Positions 9,739-17,702 of a DNA stretch of 64,000 nt are shown in pieces. The notes under the pieces were generated by a model. That model had not been told where the DNA came from. It worked only from the letters and a program-made list of their open reading frames with translations, and did no database searches. How positions within the stretch are numbered: the stretch's first letter is position 1; each line of letters starts with the position of its first letter. Origin of the DNA: Lachnospiraceae bacterium NSJ-143 (GTDB taxonomy: Bacteria > Bacillota > Clostridia > Lachnospirales > Anaerotignaceae); the NCBI GenBank assembly GCA_022867625.1, contig JALIFM010000002.1, positions 372,001-436,000 of the forward strand, given 5' to 3'. A program made the position numbers and the translations under genes.

Positions 9739-10668
9739 TTAATAATTATTCTCAAATATCATGTTATTATTTTGGTCATAAACTTTATAGCTTCCGTACT
9801 GCATATCAAAATAGTCGTTTTTTACTTCTCCATTGGCATCAGTTTCAATATGATATAAAACAGTCTTGTATGTAAGGCCTAAGCTGTCTTTTGACTCCAC
9901 TGTTATATCCAGTGTGGAGCCAGCGGGTACTTCAAGCCTTCTTGACAGGTTATAGTATCCGTTTGAATAATTTCCGTTATCGTAAAGCTCAAGATTGTGT
10001 GTTTCGAGTATTTCATTGTTCAAGGTGATTATGGCTTTTGCCGATTTGATTTTGCCGCTGTTTTCAGAGGGATAATTATAGTCGATGTTAATATCTCCGT
10101 GCAAATCCAGTCTCAGCGTGTTATTATTTGTTGAATAACTGCTTGAAAGAGGGGCTGAAGTATAGATATACGGCAGAAAGCAGTCTTTGATATTTACACT
10201 GAGCTCCGGCACTGTCTGGGCATAATGTTTTTCGCCGTCTGTAAATATAACTTTGTCGGCTTCTATATTGTCATATATGTTTTTGTTTAAAGTGCATTCA
10301 AAGCTGCCATTGGAATAAGACATATCATATGTCTTATCGCTTATGTATAATAGTGCTGTTGCTGAATCTGAAAATTCCCTTGGAGTTACTGTAAATTTAA
10401 CAGGAATGGTGAGACTTTCAGTGTCCAGCTGACCCATGTAAAATTCAGCTTTTGCCAATATACCTGCGCCTTCCTGCAAAACGCTGCTTACATTTGATGA
10501 AATTGAGTATATGTCAGAGCTGAGGTTTGCATAATTGGAATTAATGGAAATTTTGACTGCATTCAACTCGTCTTGGACAGAGGCAGTTTTAAGCAGAACG
10601 AGCACTGTTACAACAAGGCATATTAATGAAATAATTGTGTTTAAATACTTTTCCAGTTTAGTTTTCAA
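9739..10668 (-). CDS. Membrane-anchored extracytoplasmic protein of unknown function
   Basis: No family recognised. It has 309 residues: a short basic N-terminus, one hydrophobic helix (about residues 11-27, IISLICLVVTVLVLL), then a Ser/Asn-rich stretch (about 30-75) with heptad-like spacing, and a long beta-rich tail. There is no lipobox, so it should be a single-pass protein with its bulk outside the cell. The start is TTG at 10668 behind GGAGGTGG, overlapping the end of the ogt-like gene by 11 bases, so the two are probably translated together. A function linked to DNA repair is not implied by the overlap alone. Confidence 0.7.
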   Translation of the reverse strand: MKTKLEKYLNTIISLICLVVTVLVLLKTASVQDELNAVKISINSNYANLSSDIYSISSNVSSVLQEGAGILAKAEFYMGQLDTESLTIPVKFTVTPREFSDSATALLYISDKTYDMSYSNGSFECTLNKNIYDNIEADKVIFTDGEKHYAQTVPELSVNIKDCFLPYIYTSAPLSSSYSTNNNTLRLDLHGDINIDYNYPSENSGKIKSAKAIITLNNEILETHNLELYDNGNYSNGYYNLSRRLEVPAGSTLDITVESKDSLGLTYKTVLYHIETDANGEVKNDYFDMQYGSYKVYDQNNNMIFENNY

Positions 10669-11152
10669 TCAATCCACCTCCGTAAAATCTTTGCAGGTTA
10701 TCTTTTTCAAACTTTAAGAGGGCTACCTTTTTCCAAATTTCTCCACCGTAGCCGACCATACTGCCGTCAGCACCTATTACCCGGTGGCAGGGCACAACAA
10801 TCCAGAGACTGTTGCGGTTAGTGGCTCCGCCTACGGCACGGTATGCCCTGGGGCGTCCTATTGCCTCAGCTATGTCTTTATAGCTGACTGTTTTTCCGTA
10901 AGGTATTTTAGTCAATTCTTCCCAAACACACTTTTGAAAGTCTGTGCCGCGCATGGCAAGCTTAAGGTCAAATTCTGTTCTCATTCCTTCAAAATATTCT
11001 TCAAGCTGTGTTCTGCATTTATTCATTTCATCAGTGATATAGTCAGAATCATCTTCTGGCAAATCAGTTGTCTTTATTGATAAGATTCCTTCGTTGTCAC
11101 CTTCTATTGTTACTAAACCCATAGGCGATTCAAAGCAGCAGTGATAGCTCAT
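10658..11152 (-). CDS. ogt: Methylated-DNA--protein-cysteine methyltransferase
   Basis: Suicide repair enzyme that takes the methyl group from O6-methylguanine onto its own Cys. The acceptor motif IVVPCHRVIGADG is intact, as are the DNA-binding helix RAYRAVGGATNRN and the segment IPYGKTVSYKDIA. The frame extends upstream to 11197, but ATG 11152 (MSYHCCFESPMG) follows a clear GGGGGTG site and gives 164 residues, normal for Ogt/AdaB. The downstream membrane orphan overlaps it. A 7+7 palindrome lies just upstream at 11180-11196. Confidence 0.93.
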   Translation of the reverse strand: MSYHCCFESPMGLVTIEGDNEGILSIKTTDLPEDDSDYITDEMNKCRTQLEEYFEGMRTEFDLKLAMRGTDFQKCVWEELTKIPYGKTVSYKDIAEAIGRPRAYRAVGGATNRNSLWIVVPCHRVIGADGSMVGYGGEIWKKVALLKFEKDNLQRFYGGGLIEN

Positions 11153-11179
11153 AAAAACACCCCCTAAAATATATAAATA

Positions 11180-11196
11180 TGTTAAATATTTTAACA
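11180..11196. promoter_or_regulatory. Palindrome upstream of the ogt-like gene, possible operator
   Basis: TGTTAAA-TAT-TTTAACA, a perfect 7-bp inverted repeat with a 3-bp centre, 27 bp upstream of the ATG in the 79-bp AT-rich gap. The minus strand reads TTAAAAT across it, a possible -10, so a bound protein would block transcription. It is not followed by a T-run, which argues against a terminator. No regulator gene is adjacent. Confidence 0.4.
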
Positions 11197-11231
11197 TAAT
11201 ATATAATAAATTGACAGAATAAAGAAAAAAA

Positions 11232-12155
11232 TTAATTATCTGTGACTTTTTTAAAAATCTCTTTAAGCTCAGTCAGAGAAGAAATTGTGTAGTCGCAAGG
11301 GGTGATAAAAGTATTTTGAGTGTTAAGCATATTCTCATCGGCATATATTACTGCCTTTATGTCTTCTAATGAACTGCATAAGTCGTTATAAAAATATTCA
11401 ATAAATTTTTCAGCGCCTTCAATTTTGTAGGTATGGTCATAATCACTGTAATGGCTTACTCCAAATCTGGTTATTATTATTGGCAGAACATTGCTGTAAA
11501 CATCATAGGAATTACTGAAGCTTGAGAGTTTTTCAATGCAGTCATATGGATTGTCAAATAAACATATCATTCCTATATAGTCCGTATATCCAGTGCCAGG
11601 AAAATATTGCGAAAATGTGTTGTCGTTTAATGTGTCAAAGCTCCATACTATGCTTGATGAAGGAGCGGCTTTTTTAAGAAGGCCCTGAAAGATTCTGAAA
11701 TTTTCTTTGTATTTTTCACTGTTTTCATTACCAAAGCAGGGAAAGATATCATAGTATACAGGGGTTCTGATTTTAGATGCCTCCTTTGCAAATTTTATCA
11801 TGGCTGAAACATCAGATGTGTAATTGACAGATACAACTGGTATTTTATTTTCAATATAGCATTTGAGCACAAAAGCTGTTGGGAACTTTCCGTCGGCATC
11901 TGTTTCTGTAGAGTAGAACTGAATATTTTTGTATTCACTTTCAGCATCTGAAATATTATCGGCATCAAATAAGTCCTTGGAATGTATACCATAGGAAAAC
12001 TTGTTTACAGGTTTAATATCATCACCGGCATTTTCAGGCTGTGCGTTTTTAATTGTATTGGTAAAAACAGCGGGTTCTTCAGGCTCTTTCTGGCATCCTG
12101 TAAATATCAGGGGAAAAATTATAAGTATAAGTCCTAAGATTCCTTTTTTTTTCAT
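11232..12155 (-). CDS. Lipoprotein with a degenerate GH26-like barrel
   Basis: Residues 1-21 form a lipoprotein signal ending in the lipobox IFTGC (lipidated Cys21). The rest resembles glycoside hydrolase family 26 (beta-mannanase) proteins: IVWSFDT near 169, the family block YFPGTGYTDYIGM near 184, and PIIITRFGVS near 225. In active enzymes the last block reads with Glu (EFG) as nucleophile; here it is Arg230. The acid/base region (HEMN in the family) aligns with PVYYDIFPCFG, also without Glu. I infer a non-catalytic sugar-binding or structural protein on the membrane surface. It is divergent from spoIIP. The GH26 link is by motif reading only. Confidence 0.55.
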   Translation of the reverse strand: MKKKGILGLILIIFPLIFTGCQKEPEEPAVFTNTIKNAQPENAGDDIKPVNKFSYGIHSKDLFDADNISDAESEYKNIQFYSTETDADGKFPTAFVLKCYIENKIPVVSVNYTSDVSAMIKFAKEASKIRTPVYYDIFPCFGNENSEKYKENFRIFQGLLKKAAPSSSIVWSFDTLNDNTFSQYFPGTGYTDYIGMICLFDNPYDCIEKLSSFSNSYDVYSNVLPIIITRFGVSHYSDYDHTYKIEGAEKFIEYFYNDLCSSLEDIKAVIYADENMLNTQNTFITPCDYTISSLTELKEIFKKVTDN

Positions 12156-12184
12156 ACTGAGTCTCCTTTTTCATATATTTACAG

Positions 12185-12212
12185 GAATATTTTTCTCCTT
12201 TGAGCATATAGT
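12185..12212 (+). promoter_or_regulatory. Predicted sigma-E promoter of spoIIP
   Basis: GAATATT (12185-12191), a 13-bp spacer and CATATAGT (12205-12212) match the Bacillus sigma-E pattern (KMATATT, CATACAHT). There is no good sigma-A promoter here. Sigma-E control of spoIIP is established in Bacillus, so position and gene agree. Start of transcription should be about 12219. Confidence 0.6.
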
Positions 12213-12250
12213 TATACATGGCGTAAATAAAAATTTCGGAGATGAATATA

Positions 12251-13381
12251 GTGAGAAAAAAGGACAACTTTAATCTGGCGGCTTTTCTACGAAGTACTCT
12301 CCTTGGAATAGCTTTCACAGCGTTTTTCACAGCGGGGATTTTAAAATACATAGGAACATATTATGCATCGGAATTAACAGAAAGCGTGTTTTCGGACGAA
12401 AACAAAAATGCCAATAATGGTGTGTGGATAGAGGATACGTCGCTGCTGGCTGAAAACACAGGGGCTGACACTCTGCCTGAAACCGATACGCCGCAGGGCT
12501 CTGAGCCTGTATTTATACATACTTTGTCTCCGGAAGAATTAGAATTGCAGCCGGAAACGGATATTACATATGAGCTTGAGGCAAAAAAAGTGAGCCTTAC
12601 TGAGGATGACTTAAAACAGCTGAAAGACATAAACTACCTTAAAAGGAATTTTTATACTATTGACCACAGAACGGACCTTCTTGCAAGCGACGTAGATGTT
12701 GATGAATTCCTGAATATGGATTTGAGCATAGCAAAGGATTCAGGACCTAAAATACTTATAACCCACACGCATTCCTGTGAAATGTATGCTGACAGTGATG
12801 CCTCAAAGGGAGTAAGCGAGGGTATTTGGGGAGTAGGTGAGGAGCTTAAAAATATACTCGAAAACAAATACGGCATAAATGTAATGCATGATACCGGAAG
12901 GTATGATGTTGTAGACGGCAGAAACCAGATTTTAGGAGCGTATGAAAGAATGGAGCCTGCTGTTACCAAGATACTTCAGGAGAATCCGTCTATTGAGGTT
13001 GTAATAGATATGCACAGGGACGGTGTAAATGAAGACGTCAGGCTTGTTGATGATGTAAATGGAAAGACCTGTGCCAAAATAATGTTTTTTAACGGACTGT
13101 GCAGGCTTAATGAAAATGGGAGCCTTAATAATATTGACAGCCTTCCAAACCCTTACTTGAGGGATAATCTGGCGTTCAGCTTTAACATGCAGGTAACGGC
13201 AAATAAATTATATCCTGATTTTACAAGAAAAATATACCTTAACGCTTACCGCTACAGCCTTAATATGAAGCCTAAATCACTTTTAATTGAGGTCGGTGCG
13301 CAGACCAACACAAAACAGGAGGCCAAGAACTCAATGGAACCTCTTGCCGACATTTTGTCTCGGGTAATATTGGCTGAATAA
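12251..13381 (+). CDS. spoIIP: Stage II sporulation protein P
   Basis: Peptidoglycan amidase/endopeptidase that works with SpoIID and SpoIIM to thin septal wall and drive engulfment of the forespore. It has an N-terminal transmembrane helix (about residues 9-33), a Glu-rich linker, then the conserved catalytic domain: KILITHTHSCEMY (zinc His and Glu), VVIDMHRDG and LLIEVGAQTNTKQEA. An ATG at 12242 lies 1 base after GGAG (12237-12240); GTG 12251 sits 10 bases downstream of that site and is preferred, giving 376 residues. Preceded by a predicted sigma-E promoter. Confidence 0.95.
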   Translation: MRKKDNFNLAAFLRSTLLGIAFTAFFTAGILKYIGTYYASELTESVFSDENKNANNGVWIEDTSLLAENTGADTLPETDTPQGSEPVFIHTLSPEELELQPETDITYELEAKKVSLTEDDLKQLKDINYLKRNFYTIDHRTDLLASDVDVDEFLNMDLSIAKDSGPKILITHTHSCEMYADSDASKGVSEGIWGVGEELKNILENKYGINVMHDTGRYDVVDGRNQILGAYERMEPAVTKILQENPSIEVVIDMHRDGVNEDVRLVDDVNGKTCAKIMFFNGLCRLNENGSLNNIDSLPNPYLRDNLAFSFNMQVTANKLYPDFTRKIYLNAYRYSLNMKPKSLLIEVGAQTNTKQEAKNSMEPLADILSRVILAE

Positions 13382-13409
13382 AATAGGGTGAAAATTAGAC
13401 ACTAGAAAT

Positions 13410-13799
13410 ATGATTACAAGATTTTTTATATACGGAATTGCAGGCTGGGTAATGGAAATACTCTGGACAGCGGCCGGTGCCTTAAAAAGGGGTGACAAAA
13501 GGATGATAGGTTATACATCTCTGTGGATGATGCCTATTTACGGCGCGGCGGTGCTTTTTGAGCCATTGTATAATGTTATATACTTTATGCCTGTATTTGT
13601 CCGTGGCCTGATTTATATGACATGTATATTCGCGGCCGAATACTCATCCGGATACGCACTGGAAAATTTAATTGGGAGCTGCCCATGGGATTACAGCTCT
13701 GCAAGATATAATGTCTGCGGCCTTATCAGGCTTGATTATGCACCATGCTGGTTTGCGGTAGGTCTGCTGTTTGAGTTCGGGTATAAGATGCTTGCCTGA
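13410..13799 (+). CDS. Small membrane protein of the CmpB-like (PF06541) type
   Basis: 129 residues with about three to four hydrophobic segments. The pattern FFIYGIAGWVMEILW, the central MMPIYGAAVLFEP and the late CPWDYSSARYNVCGLIRLDY match the family annotated as putative ABC-transporter type IV (CmpB), whose real role is not established. The ribosome site is weak (AGGGTG is far from the ATG), so it may depend on readthrough from spoIIP, 28 bases upstream. A terminator follows. Confidence 0.75.
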   Translation: MITRFFIYGIAGWVMEILWTAAGALKRGDKRMIGYTSLWMMPIYGAAVLFEPLYNVIYFMPVFVRGLIYMTCIFAAEYSSGYALENLIGSCPWDYSSARYNVCGLIRLDYAPCWFAVGLLFEFGYKMLA

Positions 13800-13822
13800 T
13801 ATGGACAGAATAAAATTGAATG

Positions 13823-13866
13823 CAGAAAAAGACAGTCTTTTTTATTAAAAGGCTGTCTTTTCTGTT
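13823..13866 (+). terminator. Terminator after spoIIP and the CmpB-like gene
   Basis: Left arm from CAGAAAAAGACAG (13823-13835) and right arm CTGTCTTTTCTG (13853-13864), with additional TCTTTT/AAAAGG pairing inside; one bulged A. Followed by TTTG. It separates the spoIIP unit from the asnB promoter. Confidence 0.7.
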
Positions 13867-13920
13867 TGCAGTAAATAATAAGTTTGATAATGGATTTGCA
13901 ATTGTTAATCTATACATGCC

Positions 13921-13949
13921 TTGATATGGTGGTTAAAGTGTGATAAAAT
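13921..13949 (+). promoter_or_regulatory. Sigma-A promoter for asnB
   Basis: TTGATA (13921-13926), 17-bp spacer, TAAAAT (13944-13949). The predicted leader is about 120 bases and shows no obvious riboswitch or T-box. Confidence 0.7.
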
Positions 13950-14075
13950 TTGAATGGTTTTATTTTCATGTCTGTTTTTAATATCAGGAAAAAACTTTAC
14001 AGAATAAGCATTTAACAGGGCAATATATTATTGGCTGCTATAGATTTGAACTTTTTCCAGAAGGAGAGTAAACAT

Positions 14076-15911
14076 ATGTGTGGATTTTGTGGATTTACAG
14101 GGGAACTTATCAAAAGTGATGAGATTCTTACAAATATGATGGATAAAATTGTTCACCGTGGGCCTGACAGTGCCGGAACTCATATTGATAATGACGTGGC
14201 TCTGGGCTTCAGAAGGCTTTCTATTATTGACCTTGGATTTGGCTCACAGCCGATGTATAACGAGGATAACGATATTGTTATTACATTTAACGGCGAGATT
14301 TATAATTATCAGGAGCTCAGGGAGGAGCTTATTAAATGCGGACATGTTTTTAAAAACAATTCCGATACTGAAGTGCTTATACATGGCTATGAGGAGTACG
14401 GAAAGGGCATGCTAAACAAGCTCCGGGGAATGTTTGCTTTTGTAATCTGGGACTCTAAAAAGAAAGAACTTTTTGGGGCCAGAGACTTTTTTGGAATAAA
14501 GCCGTTTTATTACACAAATGTAAATGGAAATCTGGTTTTTGCCTCAGAGATAAAAAGTATTCTGGAATATCCGGATATTAAAAGAGAGGTGAACAGAGAC
14601 GCACTCGAAAATTACCTTTCTTTCCAGTACTCTGTACTTCCGGAAACGTTTTTTAAGGGCATATTTAAGCTTATGCCAGCCCACTGCTTTACATTTAAAG
14701 ACGGAAAAATGGATATCGAAAGGTATTGGGAGCCTGTTTTTGATGATGCCGGAAAAGACAGGACATTTGAGGAAACTGTTGAGACTATAGACGAGGCCAT
14801 GCAGGACTCAATTAAAAAACATAAAATAAGCGATGTTGAGGTCGGGTCATTCCTGTCAAGCGGAGTTGATTCAAGCTATGTAGCGGCATGTTTTAACGGG
14901 GACAAGACCTTTACTGTTGGCTTTGACTACGAAAAGTATAATGAGATTGACTATGCAAAAAAGCTTTCTGAAAAAGTCGGAATTGACAACTACAGCAAGC
15001 TTATAACTAAGGACGAATACTGGCAGGCCATACCTGAGGTGCAGTACCATATGGACGAGCCTCTGGCTGACCCTTCGGCGATAGCACTGTATTTTGTAAG
15101 TCAGACAGCTGCTAAGCATGTTAAGGTTGCTCTTTCGGGTGAGGGGGCTGACGAGTTTTTTGGCGGGTACAATATTTATAAAGAACCTGACGCTTTAAAG
15201 CCTGTTGCATGGATACCTAAGCCTTTAAGAAAAATGGCGGCGGGCATAGTGAGGACAATACCTGTTAAATTTAAAGGCAAAAACTATATAATCAGGGCAA
15301 GCAAAGACCTTGAGGAAAGGTTTATAGGCAATGCCAATATGTTCAGTGTAGCTGAAAGGAATAAGATACTGAAAAATGTAAGCGGAAAATATACGCCTCA
15401 GTCGATAACAAAACCGCTCTATGATAAAGTTAAGGGCAAGGAAGATGTTACAAGAATGCAGTATATTGACCTCAATCTCTGGCTTATTGGCGATATACTG
15501 CTTAAGGCTGATAAAATGAGCATGGCCCATTCTCTTGAAGTGCGGGTACCGTTCCTTGACAAAAAGGTTTTTGAGGCCGCAAGGCATATACCTAAAAAGT
15601 ATAAGGTTACAAAAGAGAACACAAAGGTGGCTATGAGGCATGCGGCAAACAGGTATCTTCCTAATATGGTCGCAGAAAAGAAAAAGCTGGGGTTCCCTGT
15701 ACCTATAAGGATTTGGCTTAAAGAAGAAAAATACTTTAATATAATTAAAGAGGCCTTTGAAAGTGATGAGGCTAAAGAGTTTTTTAAAGCTGACGAGATT
15801 ATGAAATTCCTTACTGACCACAAAGAAGGCAAAGCCGACAACAGCAGAAAAATATGGACAATATATATGTTCCTTGTTTGGCACAAGAAATATTTCACAA
15901 ATGCGGCTTGA
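14076..15911 (+). CDS. asnB: Asparagine synthetase (glutamine-hydrolysing)
   Basis: Makes asparagine from aspartate, ATP and glutamine. After Met removal the N-terminal Cys of MCGFCGFTG is the glutaminase nucleophile, which fixes the start at 14076 although the frame continues upstream to 14031; AAGGAGAG at 14061-14068 supports it. VHRGPDS and FNGEIYNYQELR lie in the amidotransferase domain (1 to about 190). The synthetase domain has the PP-loop SFLSSGVDSSYVA and ALSGEGADEFFGGY. 611 residues, normal for the bacterial AsnB type. Confidence 0.95.
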   Translation: MCGFCGFTGELIKSDEILTNMMDKIVHRGPDSAGTHIDNDVALGFRRLSIIDLGFGSQPMYNEDNDIVITFNGEIYNYQELREELIKCGHVFKNNSDTEVLIHGYEEYGKGMLNKLRGMFAFVIWDSKKKELFGARDFFGIKPFYYTNVNGNLVFASEIKSILEYPDIKREVNRDALENYLSFQYSVLPETFFKGIFKLMPAHCFTFKDGKMDIERYWEPVFDDAGKDRTFEETVETIDEAMQDSIKKHKISDVEVGSFLSSGVDSSYVAACFNGDKTFTVGFDYEKYNEIDYAKKLSEKVGIDNYSKLITKDEYWQAIPEVQYHMDEPLADPSAIALYFVSQTAAKHVKVALSGEGADEFFGGYNIYKEPDALKPVAWIPKPLRKMAAGIVRTIPVKFKGKNYIIRASKDLEERFIGNANMFSVAERNKILKNVSGKYTPQSITKPLYDKVKGKEDVTRMQYIDLNLWLIGDILLKADKMSMAHSLEVRVPFLDKKVFEAARHIPKKYKVTKENTKVAMRHAANRYLPNMVAEKKKLGFPVPIRIWLKEEKYFNIIKEAFESDEAKEFFKADEIMKFLTDHKEGKADNSRKIWTIYMFLVWHKKYFTNAA

Positions 15912-15971
15912 CAAAAGCGGTTTAATTTGATAGATTGTTTAGTAATAAATTAATATTGGTTCTGCAATGAA

Positions 15972-16157
15972 AAAGAGGAGTAACAGTATATAAAGTCTTA
16001 AGAGAGTTTCCGGCTGGTGCGAGGAAACGGCTGATTTCTGTGAAGGGCGCTTTGGAGCAGCTTTTTGAGTGGGCCAAATGGCCAAAAAGGGTGGAACCGC
16101 GGAAGATAAACCTTTCGTCCCTTACATGTTTCTTGTAGGGGAGAAGGGTTTTTTATT
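15972..16157 (+). promoter_or_regulatory. T-box leader controlling glyS
   Basis: tRNA-sensing leader that lets transcription continue when uncharged tRNA-Gly is present. The canonical T-box sequence AGGGTGGAACCGCGG is at 16088-16102. Upstream Stem I has AGAGAG and the GGTGCGAG apical region near 16000-16025. A GGC triplet at 16046-16048, in GAAGGGCGC, is a plausible glycine specifier, fitting the downstream gene. The competing terminator pairs AACCTTTCGTCCCTTACA (16109-16126) with TTGTAGGGGAGAAGGGTT (16133-16150), followed by TTTT. Confidence 0.93.
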
Positions 16158-16182
16158 GTTCAATTTTAAGGAGGAATTTTAG

Positions 16183-17586
16183 ATGGCAGCAGAAAAGACT
16201 ATGGAAAAAATAGTTTCTTTGGCAAAAGCGAGAGGTTTTGTATATCCGGGCAGTGAAATTTACGGAGGCCTTGCCAATACATGGGATTATGGTCCTCTTG
16301 GCGTGGAGCTTAAAAACAATGTTAAAAAAGCATGGTGGAAAAAATTTATACAGGAAAGCAGATACAATGTAGGTGTCGACTGTGCCATACTTATGAACCC
16401 GCAGACATGGGTAGCGTCCGGCCACGTAGGTGGTTTCAGCGACCCTCTTATGGACTGCAAGGACTGCCATGAAAGGTTCCGCGCAGATAAAATAATAGAG
16501 GAATACCTTGACACCCATGGACATATGGGCGAAGTTGCAGACGGCTGGTCAAATGAAAAAATGGTTGAGTTTATAAAAGAGCATGAAATTGCATGCCCAT
16601 CCTGCGGCGGCCACAATTTTACTGACATAAGGCAGTTTAACCTTATGTTCAAGACTTTTCAGGGAGTTACTGAGGACAGCAAAAATGTTGTTTATCTCAG
16701 GCCGGAGACTGCTCAGGGAATATTTGTAAATTTTAAAAATGTTCAGAGAACAACCAGAAAGAAAATACCTTTTGGAATAGGTCAGGTAGGAAAATCTTTC
16801 AGAAACGAAATTACACCGGGCAACTTTACTTTCCGTACACGTGAGTTTGAGCAGATGGAGCTTGAATTTTTCTGTGAGCCAGGTACAGACCTCGACTGGT
16901 TTAAATATTGGAAGCAGTTTGCCGTGGATTTTCTCAAAAAGCTTGGCATGACAGAAGAAAACACAAGGGTACGTGACCACAGCCCTGAGGAGCTGAGCCA
17001 CTACAGCAAGGCGACAACTGATATTGAGTACCTTTTCCCGTTTGGCTGGGGTGAGCTTTGGGGAATAGCTGACAGGACGGATTTTGACCTTAAGCAGCAC
17101 CAGCAGTTCTCAAGTGAGGACTTGTCATATTACGACCAGGATAAGAATGAAAAATATATCCCTTACTGTATAGAGCCTTCGCTTGGCGCTGACCGTGTAA
17201 CGCTCGCTTTTCTCTGCGATGCCTATGATGAGGAGGTAGTGAGTGTTAAAGACGGAAAAGAAGACATAAGGACAGTGCTTCACCTTCATCCGGCTTTGGC
17301 TCCTGTTAAGGCCGCTGTGCTGCCTTTGAGCAAAAAACTTTCAGAAAAGGCTGACGAGATTTATATGAGTCTTGCCAGGAATTTTAATGTAGAATATGAC
17401 GAGTCAGGAAGCATAGGAAAGCGCTACAGAAGGCAGGACGAGATAGGAACTCCTTTCTGCATAACGGTGGACTTTGAAACAGAGACAGACGGCTCAGTAA
17501 CAGTGCGTGACAGAGATACTATGGAGCAGGTAAGAATAAAAGTTGACGAGCTTGAAAATTACCTCAAAGAGAAAATGGAGTTTTAA
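16183..17586 (+). CDS. glyS: Glycyl-tRNA synthetase, dimeric (alpha2) type
   Basis: Charges tRNA-Gly. A class II synthetase of 467 residues with the single-chain eukaryotic/archaeal-like architecture, not the split GlyQ/GlyS form. Opening [18 protein letters not shown], a zinc-site pair in CKDCHERF and CPSCGGHNF, motif 2 in [12 protein letters not shown] with [14 protein letters not shown], and motif 3 in [12 protein letters not shown]. The C-terminal anticodon domain starts near 370. AAGGAGG sits upstream of the ATG. Controlled by the T-box directly ahead. Confidence 0.97.
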   Translation: MAAEKTMEKIVSLAKARGFVYPGSEIYGGLANTWDYGPLGVELKNNVKKAWWKKFIQESRYNVGVDCAILMNPQTWVASGHVGGFSDPLMDCKDCHERFRADKIIEEYLDTHGHMGEVADGWSNEKMVEFIKEHEIACPSCGGHNFTDIRQFNLMFKTFQGVTEDSKNVVYLRPETAQGIFVNFKNVQRTTRKKIPFGIGQVGKSFRNEITPGNFTFRTREFEQMELEFFCEPGTDLDWFKYWKQFAVDFLKKLGMTEENTRVRDHSPEELSHYSKATTDIEYLFPFGWGELWGIADRTDFDLKQHQQFSSEDLSYYDQDKNEKYIPYCIEPSLGADRVTLAFLCDAYDEEVVSVKDGKEDIRTVLHLHPALAPVKAAVLPLSKKLSEKADEIYMSLARNFNVEYDESGSIGKRYRRQDEIGTPFCITVDFETETDGSVTVRDRDTMEQVRIKVDELENYLKEKMEF

Positions 17587-17623
17587 TAAATAAACACTCA
17601 ATTATACAGCGTGAATACAAAAA

Positions 17624-17652
17624 AGGCCCGGTTAATTCCGGGCCTGATTTTA
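17624..17652. terminator. Bidirectional terminator between glyS and the symporter pseudogene
   Basis: Perfect 8-bp GC-rich stem AGGCCCGG (17624-17631) and CCGGGCCT (17638-17645) with a 6-base loop. The minus-strand side is followed by six T, the plus side by a weaker GATTTTAT, so it is probably strongest for the minus-strand gene. Confidence 0.8.
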
Positions 17653-17702
17653 TTGTCTGAATGTGTAAATGTGTTTAATAAATATATTTGATTTTATGCT
17701 GT

